NCBI RefSeq assembly: GCF_025144665.1
Contig: NZ_CP102294.1
Coordinates: 310,001 to 374,000 of the forward strand
Direction: 5' to 3'
Source: Alistipes ihumii AP11
GTDB taxonomy: Bacteria; Bacteroidota; Bacteroidia; Bacteroidales; Rikenellaceae
Length of the DNA stretch: 64,000 nucleotides
Numbering within the stretch: the stretch's first letter is position 1; every line of letters starts with the position of its first letter. The translations under genes were made by a program, and so were the position numbers. Below are positions 37,899-46,243 of the stretch, in pieces. The notes beneath the pieces are model-generated. The model made no database searches. It was not told the origin of the DNA and saw only the letters and a list, made by a program, of their open reading frames with translations.

Positions 37899-37906
37899 CA
37901 AAAATA
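37899..37906 (-). promoter_or_regulatory. -7 box of the DUF6125-like gene
   Basis: Minus-strand TATTTTTG matches TAnnTTTG and predicts a leader of about 12 bases before the ATG at 37880. Confidence 0.55.
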
Positions 37907-38034
37907 AGGATTTTTAACGGATTCGGTTCGGTCCGTGCGACGGATCGCCCGATATTTTCCCGCTCTGTATCCGCATACGTTCGGACTCAGCCCGTAGTCC
38001 GCAAGAGCATGCCCGGCCGGGAAAGGATGCGGGC

Positions 38035-38078
38035 GTAAAAACGAAAGCCTTTCCGTCATGAAGTCGGAAAGGCTTTCG
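38035..38078 (-). terminator. Intrinsic terminator of the BACON/endonuclease lipoprotein gene
   Basis: CGAAAGCCTTTCCG and CGGAAAGGCTTTCG (38042-38055 and 38065-38078) form a perfect 14-bp stem with a 9-base loop. On the minus strand it is followed by TTTTTACG. It lies 22 bases past the stop at 38100. Confidence 0.9.
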
Positions 38079-38099
38079 GCAATCGGTTTTACCCCGAGC

Positions 38100-39752
38100 T
38101 TATTCGTTCCATCGGATCGTCATCAGCAGTCCCCGGTGGTCGCTCGGCCAATGCTCGCCGGCCTGATCGATAATGGGCTCCTGCGTATCGGCAGCCACGC
38201 GTTCGCCCCGGACGATCGTTCCGGTAGGACCTACCATTTTGATATCCACCAGACTGAATCGGCTGTCGGGATAGTAGTAAATGTAATCGATCCTGTCGCG
38301 TTCGTCCGCTTCGGCGGCCCATGCCAGATCCGATACGGGAATGCCTTCGTTGTTGACCGGCCACGTCAGGCCCGGGTGCGTTGCCGGATCGGGATACATC
38401 TGCCGGAAAGCATCGATGAAACCGCTCTCGGTCAGCAGCAGCGAGGTCTGCCAAGGTACGATGCAACCGTTATGCTCGAACATATCTTTCGTAGACTCGA
38501 CCCAGTCCAGATGCGAGGGCTCGTTCAGGTCGCCTGCCAGAATGACGATAGCCCCTTTATCCAACTCTTTTTTCGCATTTTCGACGAACTCCCGAGCCGA
38601 TTCCGGACGTCCCGAAAGCGCATTGCGCTCGAGAATCTCGCTTACGTCGGTATTCGGACCGTCGGGTAACTTTTCCCAACCGCTGTTTCCGCCGCCGTCG
38701 TTATATCCGCGCGGATAGTAGCATGAATAGTAAACGTAGTTGGAATGAGACGGATAAATAGCGATCCGCTTGCCGTCCACGTTGCATACGCCCTTGAACA
38801 TCCATGAATTGATCAGCTCCGTTTCCTCGATCGGATATTTCGACAGCAGTCCGCGCGCTCCGCCGCCGCCTTTGCCGAACCCGGTCTCGGCGTAATAGGT
38901 CAGCCCCCGCTCCTTCAAGGCTGCCACGAGTTTCTTCATGACCATGTCGTCCCCGTTTTTGTACAGCTCACAGAAAGTCGCGAAGTCGGGTTCGAGAGCG
39001 ACTATCTGGTCCACGAGCGACTGGAACGCGCTGTAACCGTCCGTCGAGTTGTGCCCGCATTCCTCCCAGATATTGAGCTGGAAAAGCGTCAGTTCCTTAC
39101 CGGCGGTCTGGCCGGCCTGTACGATAGTGATTTCCGTAGGCGCGAGGTTGTCAGCCGTAAATTTCACCACGGCCGTACGTTCTTGCTCGTCCGTATTGGC
39201 CGATATTTGGAACCGCACCGAAGATGTTTCCATTGCCGATTTGTTCTGAACCTGCGCGATCCAGTTTCCTTCCTGAACAATCGAGCATTGATAAGCTACA
39301 TTGGCCGATACGTTGACCGTAAGCAGCGTATCTCCGGCCTTTACATCATAGCGCCCTTGTTCGGGAACGACTTCTTCGTGCGTGCGCTGAGTGACCGAGA
39401 TTGTCTTCTGTTCATTGCCGCACGTAACCGTCAGCAAAGCTTCGCGGTCCGTACTGTTGGACGGATTATTGCCTGCCGAAAGCGTCAGCTTGTGCTGCCC
39501 GGCGGCGCCGGACGTCTTGCTGACAGAGAGCCACCGCTCTCCTCCGGCGATGTAATCGGTCTTGACTTTCCACTCGCCCGGGGCCTGCAGGTCGACCTCC
39601 TCGGTCGCCCCCTGAGAGGGTACGTTCCATTGACTGACGGATAGCTCGAAAGGCAGATTTCCGCCGCTCGCAGAGCCTCCGTCTTTGTCGCATTGGCAAA
39701 AAGCCAGCGAACAAACGGCAAACAAGCTGTACAAAATGCTCATTTTCATCAT
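38100..39752 (-). CDS. Lipoprotein with two BACON-like domains and an endonuclease/exonuclease/phosphatase domain
   Basis: A 550-residue protein. A lipoprotein-like signal (MMKMSILYSLFAVCSLAFC; the lipobox is atypical, with Phe before Cys) is followed by an acidic export-like stretch. Two beta-sandwich BACON-like domains occupy about 35-120 and 125-215 (GGERWLSVSKTSG, LLTVTCGNEQKTISVTQR; GNWIAQVQNKS, PTEITIVQAGQ), probably for binding glycans or mucin. The C-terminal EEP domain (about 220-550) shows FQLNIW, FCELY (metal Glu), LAGDLNEPSHLDW and the final PSDHRGLL with the catalytic His. It could cleave nucleic acid, a phospholipid or a phosphoester; the substrate cannot be told. Confidence 0.85.
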   Translation of the reverse strand: MMKMSILYSLFAVCSLAFCQCDKDGGSASGGNLPFELSVSQWNVPSQGATEEVDLQAPGEWKVKTDYIAGGERWLSVSKTSGAAGQHKLTLSAGNNPSNSTDREALLTVTCGNEQKTISVTQRTHEEVVPEQGRYDVKAGDTLLTVNVSANVAYQCSIVQEGNWIAQVQNKSAMETSSVRFQISANTDEQERTAVVKFTADNLAPTEITIVQAGQTAGKELTLFQLNIWEECGHNSTDGYSAFQSLVDQIVALEPDFATFCELYKNGDDMVMKKLVAALKERGLTYYAETGFGKGGGGARGLLSKYPIEETELINSWMFKGVCNVDGKRIAIYPSHSNYVYYSCYYPRGYNDGGGNSGWEKLPDGPNTDVSEILERNALSGRPESAREFVENAKKELDKGAIVILAGDLNEPSHLDWVESTKDMFEHNGCIVPWQTSLLLTESGFIDAFRQMYPDPATHPGLTWPVNNEGIPVSDLAWAAEADERDRIDYIYYYPDSRFSLVDIKMVGPTGTIVRGERVAADTQEPIIDQAGEHWPSDHRGLLMTIRWNE

Positions 39753-40107
39753 GTTGAATTATATCTGAAATCAAATTAATCGCACAAAGATGCTAATAAT
39801 TTTACGGATCGGAGATGCTTCCGCAATATTTTCTTAACATTCCGTTGAAAATGCGTACGGCTTTCGAGGCAATCCTGAGCATAAACGTTTCAAAGAAAAT
39901 ATTATTGCCGATGGAACAGGACAAGTCGGGTAATTTCCAGCGAATTTTCGGAAAAAGTTGTTGAATTTTCGGTCGTTCTGCGACGAATCGTTATATTTCT
40001 TGCAGATATTGTCTGATCCTGAATTTTGTTTCATCTTTGCATTGCGAGCGCCGGACAGGCCCCGACGGGAAGCGGAACGTATTTCCGGACCGGGCCGTTT
40101 CCCGGCT
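39753..40107. other. Divergent intergenic region
   Basis: AT-richer spacer of 355 bases between the minus-strand lipoprotein and the plus-strand symporter. CATCTTTG occurs on both strands in promoter-like positions: minus strand at about 39785-39792 for the lipoprotein and plus strand 40032-40039 for the symporter. Both differ from TAnnTTTG only at the first base. No gene is seen. Confidence 0.4.
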
Positions 40108-41421
40108 ATGACTATTATGAAAAAACTGCCGCTTTACATTACGATTCTGATCGGAATGCTCGTGGGAACCGGACTCGGCTTCTGGGCCGTAACGGGAGGG
40201 TGGGAGCATCTGCTCACGGAATGGATCAAGCCTTGGGGAACAATTTTTATCCGGTTGCTGCGACTGGTCGCCGTTCCGTTGGTAGTCGTTTCCCTGATCA
40301 GCGGAATCACGAATCTGAGCGATACGAAGCATCTGTCGCGCATGGGGCTCAAGACGCTGGGCATCTATCTGTCGACGACCGTCTTCGCCATTGTCATCGG
40401 TCTGGTCGTCGTCAATCTGATCCGTCCCGGAGAAGTATTCCCTCGCGAGAAAACCGCCGAGTTCCGAAGCCGTTACGAACAGTCTGTTTCGGAAAAGGCT
40501 ACCGCAGCCGAGAACATGCGCGAAGACAGTCCGCTCCAATTTTTCGTGGATATGGTTCCGGAAAACGTCGTCCGTTCGGCCGGCGACAATTCGGCCATGC
40601 TTCAGATCGTTCTGCTGTCCATCGCTTTCGGCATAGCCATGGTAGCTGTCGGCAGGGAAAGAGCCGCCCCAGTCAAAAAATTGGTCGAGTCGCTCAACGA
40701 AATCATCCTGAAGATCATCGGATACGTGATGAAGCTGGCACCGTTGGGCGTCATGGCGCTGATGGCCGACCTGATCGTCGGTTTCGCCGGCGACTCGGAC
40801 CTGCTGCTGGCGTTGGGCTATTATGCGCTGACGGTCGTCATCGGACTATGCGTCATCCTGCTCGTCTGTTATCCGCTGATCATCCGTTTTTTTACCGACA
40901 TTCGGCTCCCGGACTATGTCCGCGCCGTATTGCCGGTCCAAATGCTCGCCTTTACGTCCTGCTCCAGCGCGGCCTGTCTGCCGGTCAATATCGAGCAGAT
41001 GCGCAGGCTGGGACTCCCGCATAACGTGATCTCGTTCGTGCTGCCGACCGGCGTGACGGTCAACATGAACGGCACGAGCTGTTACCACGCCATCGCCACC
41101 GTTTTCGTCGCGCAGGTGATGGGCATCGAGCTTTCGCTCGCTCAGATGCTCTCGATCGTCGTGCTGACGACCGTCTCGTCGATCGGAACGCCGGGCATAC
41201 CCAGCGGAGGCATGGCCGTGCTGACGCTCGTACTCGTCTCGGTCGGCATACCGGCCGAAGGAATCGCCATGATTATCGCGATGGACCGTCCGCTCGACAT
41301 GCTGATTACGGCGGTGAACGTCTCGGGCGATGCGATGGCCGCATGCGTCGTCTCGCGGGGCGAACGATCCGAATCCGCCGAAACGGTTATTTCCGCTCAC
41401 ACGAATACAGAACAATCATGA
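40108..41421 (+). CDS. Sodium/proton-dicarboxylate (or glutamate) symporter, DAACS family
   Basis: A 437-residue secondary transporter with eight helices and two re-entrant hairpins. Family signatures: the Ser-rich hairpin TSCSSAACLPVNIEQM, the NMDGT-like ion motif VNMNGTSCYHAIATVFVAQ and the second hairpin GTPGIPSGGMAVLTLVLVSVGIP, followed by MDRPLDMLITAVNVSGDAM with the substrate-binding Asp and Asn. Substrates of the family are C4-dicarboxylates, glutamate, aspartate or neutral amino acids. The start could also be the ATG at 40117. The stop overlaps the start of the L,D-transpeptidase-like gene by 4 bases, so they are co-translated. Confidence 0.92.
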   Translation: MTIMKKLPLYITILIGMLVGTGLGFWAVTGGWEHLLTEWIKPWGTIFIRLLRLVAVPLVVVSLISGITNLSDTKHLSRMGLKTLGIYLSTTVFAIVIGLVVVNLIRPGEVFPREKTAEFRSRYEQSVSEKATAAENMREDSPLQFFVDMVPENVVRSAGDNSAMLQIVLLSIAFGIAMVAVGRERAAPVKKLVESLNEIILKIIGYVMKLAPLGVMALMADLIVGFAGDSDLLLALGYYALTVVIGLCVILLVCYPLIIRFFTDIRLPDYVRAVLPVQMLAFTSCSSAACLPVNIEQMRRLGLPHNVISFVLPTGVTVNMNGTSCYHAIATVFVAQVMGIELSLAQMLSIVVLTTVSSIGTPGIPSGGMAVLTLVLVSVGIPAEGIAMIIAMDRPLDMLITAVNVSGDAMAACVVSRGERSESAETVISAHTNTEQS

Positions 41422-42953
41422 CTAACCTTAACGAGCCCAAGCGGCACAGCCGCTCCGTACGCCGTCTCGGCATGATAGCGTCCGGCCTTGCGCTGGCTCT
41501 GATCGTCCTGTGGGCCGCACGCGTGCTTGCCCCTGCCCGGATCGCATTCGTACGAACGCTCGGTCTTCCCGACAGCCTGCCCGGTTGCCACGCCCTTGCA
41601 GACAGTCTCCGCGAAGGCTTGATGAACTGCCGCAATACCGTTGCTCTCAAGCTGGCGGCGCTTTCCGACCCGGCGCGAATCCCCGTTTCGGAAATACGGC
41701 CGTTCGATACGGAGGCTTTGGCTTCCGCGATACACGGCGAACGCATCGGAATCGACGGTTCGTCCGACTGGATGCAAACGCTGAAGAAGTCGCTCCGGCG
41801 TGGGTTCGGGAAAACGAACGATTTGACGCTGACGTTTCGGAAGGATGCTCCCGATACGGCTCAATGTACCGTTTTTCTCGGCGAATCGATCATGACGGCC
41901 GACCGTTTCCCTCTCGGTCGCTGGCCCGTGTTTTTCGAAGAAATAGGAACCGCCGTATGGACGGCGCTGGACCCGGCCGTTGCGCTTATGGATCATTACG
42001 ATCCCTGCCCGGCGGACGATTACATGGAGAAAATAAACCGGATGCGTCTGTACGAATCGGCGGACGATGCCGGATTGCTGAACGCTTCCGGCTGTTCCGA
42101 TCCGCGCTCGGATCTCGTATCGGGTATCGTCTGCGAGAGCTTCGGCTATGCGATTCAGGATACGGCCGCCCTGAGCGCTGCCGCTGTCCGATACCGCCGC
42201 CTCGCGGGCTCTGACAGACGGCTCGCCGAAACGCTCGGCAGCCGGATCGACCGGATCGGAACCTATGTCGCCTCTTTAGAGGCGCCCGGCCGCGACGACG
42301 CGTTCGTCGAAAGTTTCTTGAACGAGCAGATTCGTTTGCCGGACAGTTGCCGTCAGCTGATACTCGTATACAACGACCGGCCCGACCGGGTTTCCTGCGT
42401 TTTCCGCCGTTACGAGAAAAAGAACGGACAATGGCGGGAGACTGCCTATCCGCTTCGCTCGAACGTCGGCCGGGCCGGCATCGCGCCTTACGGCGAGAAA
42501 CGAGAAGGAGACGGCCGAACGCCCAGCGGAGCCTATCCGATGGGATTCGCGTTCGGATACGAGCGCGATATCGATCTGTCGTGGCCGTTCGTCGTCGTGA
42601 GCAAACAGCACTATTGGATCAGCGATCCCGAAGATCCGCTTTACAACCAGATGACGCAACAGACGCCCCGGACCGACAATTTCGAATACCTTCGCCGCGA
42701 CGACGAGGTATACCGCTATGCCGCCGTGGTCGAATACAACATGCGCCCGATCGAAAAGTACAAGGGAAGCGCGATCTTCTTCCATATCGAGAGCGGCTTC
42801 GACCGCGGTACGGCCGGCTGCATCAGCGTCACCCGACGCAAAACCGTCGAGGTGCTGCAATGGTTCGATCCGCAGAAAGTCCCATACATGCTGATCGTTA
42901 CGAAGCCGCAAGCTCTGCAGAACCCGGGGAGCCGATCTTTCGATTACCACTGA
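41418..42953 (+). CDS. L,D-transpeptidase (YkuD)-like protein
   Basis: A 511-residue protein with one N-terminal helix (LGMIASGLALALIVLWAARVLA). A region of unknown fold (about 50-310) is followed by a YkuD catalytic domain (about 315-505): NVGRAGIAPYGEKREGDGRTPSGAYPM, then FFHIESGFDRGTAGCISVTRR with the conserved His and the catalytic Cys in TAGCIS. YkuD enzymes make 3-3 cross-links in peptidoglycan or attach proteins to it. The N-terminal part may be a substrate-binding pseudo-domain. It overlaps the symporter gene (ATGA), an unusual partnership. Confidence 0.85.
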   Translation: MTNLNEPKRHSRSVRRLGMIASGLALALIVLWAARVLAPARIAFVRTLGLPDSLPGCHALADSLREGLMNCRNTVALKLAALSDPARIPVSEIRPFDTEALASAIHGERIGIDGSSDWMQTLKKSLRRGFGKTNDLTLTFRKDAPDTAQCTVFLGESIMTADRFPLGRWPVFFEEIGTAVWTALDPAVALMDHYDPCPADDYMEKINRMRLYESADDAGLLNASGCSDPRSDLVSGIVCESFGYAIQDTAALSAAAVRYRRLAGSDRRLAETLGSRIDRIGTYVASLEAPGRDDAFVESFLNEQIRLPDSCRQLILVYNDRPDRVSCVFRRYEKKNGQWRETAYPLRSNVGRAGIAPYGEKREGDGRTPSGAYPMGFAFGYERDIDLSWPFVVVSKQHYWISDPEDPLYNQMTQQTPRTDNFEYLRRDDEVYRYAAVVEYNMRPIEKYKGSAIFFHIESGFDRGTAGCISVTRRKTVEVLQWFDPQKVPYMLIVTKPQALQNPGSRSFDYH

Positions 42954-43182
42954 AAATGTGTTTGCAACGAAACGGGACGGGTCGTTACCCCTTCGAGAAT
43001 CGCGTATTTGAAAACTCAATCGTACCGATTTGATTTTGCTGTCGAATTCTACCTTTCAAAAATAATTTAGGAGATATTTCTATGTCTATTCTATTCTTTG
43101 ATACTTAGGATATCAAAGCGGAAAGTAATTCAGATAATATATTATCACCCTGCTAATTCCCGCCAAGAGGGATAACAACCCG
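42954..43182. other. Start of an AT-rich island, no gene seen
   Basis: Directly after the L,D-transpeptidase-like gene the base composition drops sharply and stays low to about 46.25 kb. This first part has stop codons in all frames and no recognisable remnants. Confidence 0.5.
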
Positions 43183-43215
43183 AATCCGCCTCGTATTTTG
43201 CGAGGTGGATTGTTT
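43183..43215 (+). terminator. Hairpin with T-rich tail
   Basis: AATCCGCCTCG (43183-43193) pairs with CGAGGTGGATT (43201-43211), one G-U pair, followed by GTTTGTTT. It could end transcription from the upstream symporter/transpeptidase unit (230 bases away) or be left over from the decayed island. Confidence 0.6.
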
Positions 43216-43295
43216 GTTTATGGTATCAAAACGAATATAAGTGGAACGATAATTTATGCTTTCCCTGCGCCGTATATTGTTACTTGTTGTTCTTC

Positions 43296-43875
43296 TTAAT
43301 GTTCCATAACTTGGTCAAAGACTCCGTCGTTATATTGCGGAGGATAACTTTTGTTTAACGAGACAGAAGAATATTTTTTGATTCAGTTCAGCCCTTAATA
43401 TTTGAATTGTTCAGTCAATCTGCATATGATGATTGAACGTCAATAAGCTCCTTGATCTTTCCCGGAAAAAGTCTTACACTTATCACACCTTCTACATTCT
43501 TATCTTCGCCATACTCGAAATTGTGTTTGTTGTACGGGTGCGCAAGAATATCATAGAAAGCTTTTCCTTCAAATGTCAAACCCAATTTGCGGAAACTATC
43601 CTTGTTCTATCCTAATCCTGCAAGAATATCAAGTGTCTGTTGTGTCGCATTTTTCATAATCTCATCTCTGCAAAAGCTTCTTCGAGTAACAGCTTCGCGC
43701 TGCGGTTGTGATACTTGTCAAGAGCCTTTTTTCAGTAACGCTTCATATTTCTCGGCAGCAATTTTATACTCTTTAATCGATTGCGAAAAAATTTGGCAAG
43801 TATCTCCATTTTTTTCAGGTAACTTAAATATGGTCTAATTGCGTAACAAATTCAGGACTGAATAATAAAGCCGTT
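43296..43875 (-). pseudogene. Remnant of a type I restriction enzyme R subunit (hsdR 3' end)
   Basis: Minus-strand translation in shifting frames gives the C-terminus of a Bacteroidales HsdR. From 5' to 3': KYEALLKK, KYHNRSAKLLLEEAFAEM, NATQQTLDILAGLG, then stop, KDSFRKLGLTFEGKAFYDIL, NKHNFEYGEDKNVEGV, KIKELIDVQSSYAD, then stop, LNNSNIK, DELNQ-like ELNQKIFFCLVK and SYPPQYNDGVFDQVMEH, then stop. There are at least two in-frame stops, two or three frameshifts and one small deletion (residues after VEGV), so it is dead. No hsdM or hsdS partner is visible. HsdR is the ATP-driven translocase/nuclease of type I restriction. Confidence 0.8.
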
Positions 43876-44052
43876 TATGTCGAAATATTCATTATATCTT
43901 CCCCTCTTAAAACCAAGGTGGCACGCATACTATTTCAAAACAAGCATAGAGCAAGGTTCGTTTTAGGTGACAAATTCATCCTTATAGACCTTGTAATAAA
44001 AGTAATTAAACCATGAAAAAATAAATCCTTCCTTCATAAGACTTTTTTGGCT

Positions 44053-44060
44053 TATTTTTG
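44053..44060 (+). promoter_or_regulatory. -7 box of the DUF3332-like gene
   Basis: TATTTTTG matches TAnnTTTG and lies 73 bases before the ATG at 44134. No standard -33 box. The stretch 43876-44052 holds no gene. Confidence 0.45.
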
Positions 44061-44133
44061 ATATGTTTTCTGCAAAAACGGTTACGCTCTGGCATTTTGA
44101 ATAGAACTCATTATTAACTTAAATTTTGTCAAC

Positions 44134-44688
44134 ATGAAAAGAAAAACATTTACGGTAATGATGGTGACTTTACTTTGTTCCTGTATCGCCTTCACCTCTT
44201 GTATCGGATCGTTCAAACTGAGCAATAAAGTATTGAGTTGGAACAAACAAGTTTCCAATAGCAAGTTCGTCAATGAAGTCGTCTTCTTTTGTTTCTGGGT
44301 AATACCTGTATATGAAGTAACCACAATCGCCGATGTTTTGGTCGTCAACAGCATCGAGTTTTGGAGCGGCGACAATCCTCTGGCAGAAACTGAAACAGAA
44401 AAATCCATTCACGGTAAAAAGGGGGAATATTTGGTACGGTACAAACGTAACGGCTATCGCATCGTTAATCGCAACACCAAAACCAGTGTCGATTTAATCT
44501 ATGACAAAGGTACGAAGACATGGTCCGCAATGGCTAAAAACAAACCCGTAGAGTTTATGACTTTCCTTGACGACAATACGGTCAGGGTATATCTGCCTGG
44601 AGGAAAAACCATGAATGTTGAATTATCCGAATCTGGTGTAGCCACATTTAGAGAAGTCATCGAACGTGATTATGCCATGTTGCGTTAA
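44134..44688 (+). CDS. DUF3332-like lipoprotein
   Basis: A 184-residue protein with a lipoprotein signal (MKRKTFTVMMVTLLCSCIAFTSC) and the family block CIGSFKLSNKVLSWNKQVSNSKFVNEVVFF, VIPVYEVTTIADVLVVNSIEFWSGDNPL, with a hydrophobic stretch near residues 48-70. Proteins of this kind are found widely in Gram-negative bacteria with no known role. It is intact, although it lies between two dead genes in the AT-rich island, so it may be a cargo gene or an older resident. Codon use is AT-richer than the rest of the window. Confidence 0.8.
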   Translation: MKRKTFTVMMVTLLCSCIAFTSCIGSFKLSNKVLSWNKQVSNSKFVNEVVFFCFWVIPVYEVTTIADVLVVNSIEFWSGDNPLAETETEKSIHGKKGEYLVRYKRNGYRIVNRNTKTSVDLIYDKGTKTWSAMAKNKPVEFMTFLDDNTVRVYLPGGKTMNVELSESGVATFREVIERDYAMLR

Positions 44689-44710
44689 AAACCGATAAGG
44701 ACAAATTTTT

Positions 44711-44739
44711 GTAAAGGGGATCATTCAAGTCCCCTTTAC
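44711..44739 (+). terminator. Hairpin after the DUF3332-like gene
   Basis: GTAAAGGGGA (44711-44720) pairs perfectly with TCCCCTTTAC (44730-44739), 9-base loop, 22 bases after the stop. There is no strong U tract. It also covers the end of the decayed integrase frame. Confidence 0.55.
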
Positions 44740-45815
44740 AAAGTCTGTTCCGCCTTGTAATCTGCCGGAACCGTATGCAGATCATTCGTAATTGAAACAC
44801 CCGAACGTTTAAGCGCAGTCGCAAATGAATGTCTTGCAACGTAGGTGGCCAAATTGACACCAATATTTAATTATTTGTTTATCAACTTCAAACACGAATT
44901 TACTTTAGTAATTACTTTATGAATACGATTCCGTTGCTGTTGCTCCGTCGTGTGATAAAACGACAAAATCGGAAACAGATAAGGCGATTGGTCTCGACGG
45001 TTACGGACAACTATCTCCATTGCTTGAGATAACAAAGGTAATTTTATCATTTTATGCATCTTGCGCCTTATATAGATCAATCTATCTTCCACTATATTTT
45101 GCTGGGTAAGATAAGCCATGTCTACGAAATTGATTCCTCCCATATAATAGCTGAAAGCGAACAAATCGACGGCCAGTCGGACATAAGGACGATCGCTGGC
45201 ATAGTTGATGATCCGAAATATTTCCGCTTTGCCGATAGCACGTTTAGCGGTCGCTCGGTGCAATTTCGACACTTTATAAGACTTGAAAGGGTAGTGTTCC
45301 GACTTGGCACCTTTCCCTCAATAGCGACATTATATACAACCGCAACGTGCGAAAACGTCGGCCTATCGTATTCTCGGAAAATCCCTGTCCACGCAACCAC
45401 GATTCATAACGCTTCAGCCATGCCGTATCAATATCGGAGAAATAGATTCAAGTGGCCGTTGAATTTTAGCAATGAATGATAGCAATGAATGATGGATTTC
45501 CTGATGAGATAGGACGTAACCTTCACGATGTTGTTTTTTCAATCGCTGTATTTGCAACAAAAACATATCGCCAACCATCCGACAGGGCGAATAACTGTCG
45601 ATTTGTTCAACCAACCTTGTTGCAGTAAACTCCCTGTGTTCACTAATCAATTCAATGACGCGCTCCGAATACAGCCTGCTTTTCTCAGCTATGACCTTTT
45701 CTTGTTAGGACAGTGTCGTTTGGGCTTATTCTTATCGGAATCCCAATACTGAGGCAAAACAGATATGCCAAGGCTGACATATTTCTTTTTGCCGTTTTTG
45801 CACGCCCTAAATCAT
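44736..45815 (-). pseudogene. Decayed tyrosine recombinase (element integrase)
   Basis: Pieces of one Bacteroidales-type tyrosine integrase occur in order on the minus strand. N-terminal domain: KNGKKKYVSLGISVLPQYWDSDKNKPKRHCPNK near 45800-45720, then YSERVIELISEHREFTATRLVEQID and ESWLRGQGFSENTIGRRFRTLRLYI to 45330. Catalytic domain: KVSKLHRATAKRAIGKAEIFRIINYASDRPYVRLAVDLFAF, and after further breaks TYVARHSFATALKRSGVS near 44850-44780. The box I Arg is lost (YYMGGINFVDMAYL, where a Arg is expected before Gly); the His-x-x-Arg-type block is only partly kept, and the Tyr region is missing. Several stops and frameshifts make it non-functional. It lies beside tRNA-Phe, a common target. Confidence 0.8.
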
Positions 45816-45893
45816 TAAAGGATGCTCACTATTTGAGAGTGTTTTGGATTTGTAACACAAAACATTAATACACCTGTACCCATTGCGGAGCCT

Positions 45894-46001
45894 GGTTTAA
45901 CTCTCGGTTTAACTCTCGGTTTAACTCTCGGTTTAACTCTCGGTTTAACTCTCGGTTTAACTCTCGGTTTAACTCTCGGTTTAACTCTCGGTTTAACTCT
46001 G
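45894..46001. repeat. Nine tandem copies of a 12-bp unit
   Basis: GGTTTAACTCTC is repeated from 45894 with exact 12-base period, eight perfect copies and a ninth differing in its last base. No spacers or hairpins are present. Because 12 is a multiple of 3, it stays open in all frames (for example Asn-Arg-Glu-Leu on the minus strand), producing false reading frames. The perfect identity means it is young or unstable and probably varies in copy number between strains. It lies 79 bases past the 3' end of tRNA-Phe. Confidence 0.95.
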
Positions 46002-46035
46002 AGTCCCAAACCACCGTACAACCGCTTCGGGAAAG

Positions 46036-46070
46036 GCACAAAAAAAGGAGTCGCATTTCTGCAACTCCTT
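46036..46070 (-). terminator. Intrinsic terminator of tRNA-Phe
   Basis: On the minus strand AAGGAGTTGCA and TGCGACTCCTT form an 11-bp stem with one G-U pair and a 4-base loop (46045-46070), followed by TTTTTTT. It begins 10 bases after the end of the tRNA. Confidence 0.92.
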
Positions 46071-46079
46071 GATTTCCAG

Positions 46080-46152
46080 TGGTGCCACCACGAATCGAAC
46101 GAGGGACACAAGGATTTTCAGTCCTTTGCTCTACCAACTGAGCTATGGCACC
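46080..46152 (-). tRNA. tRNA-Phe (anticodon GAA)
   Basis: A 73-base cloverleaf on the minus strand. The acceptor stem GGTGCCA/TGGCACC is perfect with discriminator A; the D arm is GCTC-AGTTGGTA-GAGC. The anticodon arm AAGGA-CTGAAAA-TCCTT carries GAA. The T arm CCTCG-TTCGATT-CGTGG has one U-U mismatch. The 3' CCA is not encoded. It is the border of the AT-rich island with the dead integrase, so it was probably the attachment site. Confidence 0.97.
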
Positions 46153-46212
46153 TTTTCCGTTTGACGGTGCAAAGATATACATAAAATTCAATTAAACAAT
46201 ATTCCGAACAAA

Positions 46213-46243
46213 TTTTAGTTCTAGACTAAAAATTATATCTTTG
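46213..46243 (+). promoter_or_regulatory. nadE promoter with overlapping operator-like dyad
   Basis: TATCTTTG at 46236-46243 is an exact -7 box. A 19-bp dyad, TTTTAGT-N5-ACTAAAA (46213-46231), covers the -33 position and most of the spacer. A protein bound there would block the polymerase, so repression is likely; the regulator is unknown. The ATG follows at 46276. Confidence 0.6.

Noticed and set aside
43433-43838. Two short plus-strand frames in the island
   Set aside because: The same DNA reads as HsdR fragments on the minus strand, which explains it better.
45894-46001. Possible CRISPR array
   Set aside because: The units are directly adjacent with no spacers, and no cas genes are near.
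43900-46152. A direct repeat of the tRNA-Phe 3' end that would mark the other attachment site
   Set aside because: Only an 8-base match (GGTGGCAC near 43922) was found, which is not more than chance.
46080-46152. U-U mismatch in the T stem as a sign of a tRNA pseudogene
   Set aside because: The rest of the cloverleaf is perfect, a terminator follows, and I recall the same mismatch in other Bacteroidota tRNA-Phe.
45815-46191. Small proteins with RVKP or NREL repeats
   Set aside because: They are only translations of the 12-bp tandem array and partly of the tRNA on the same strand.
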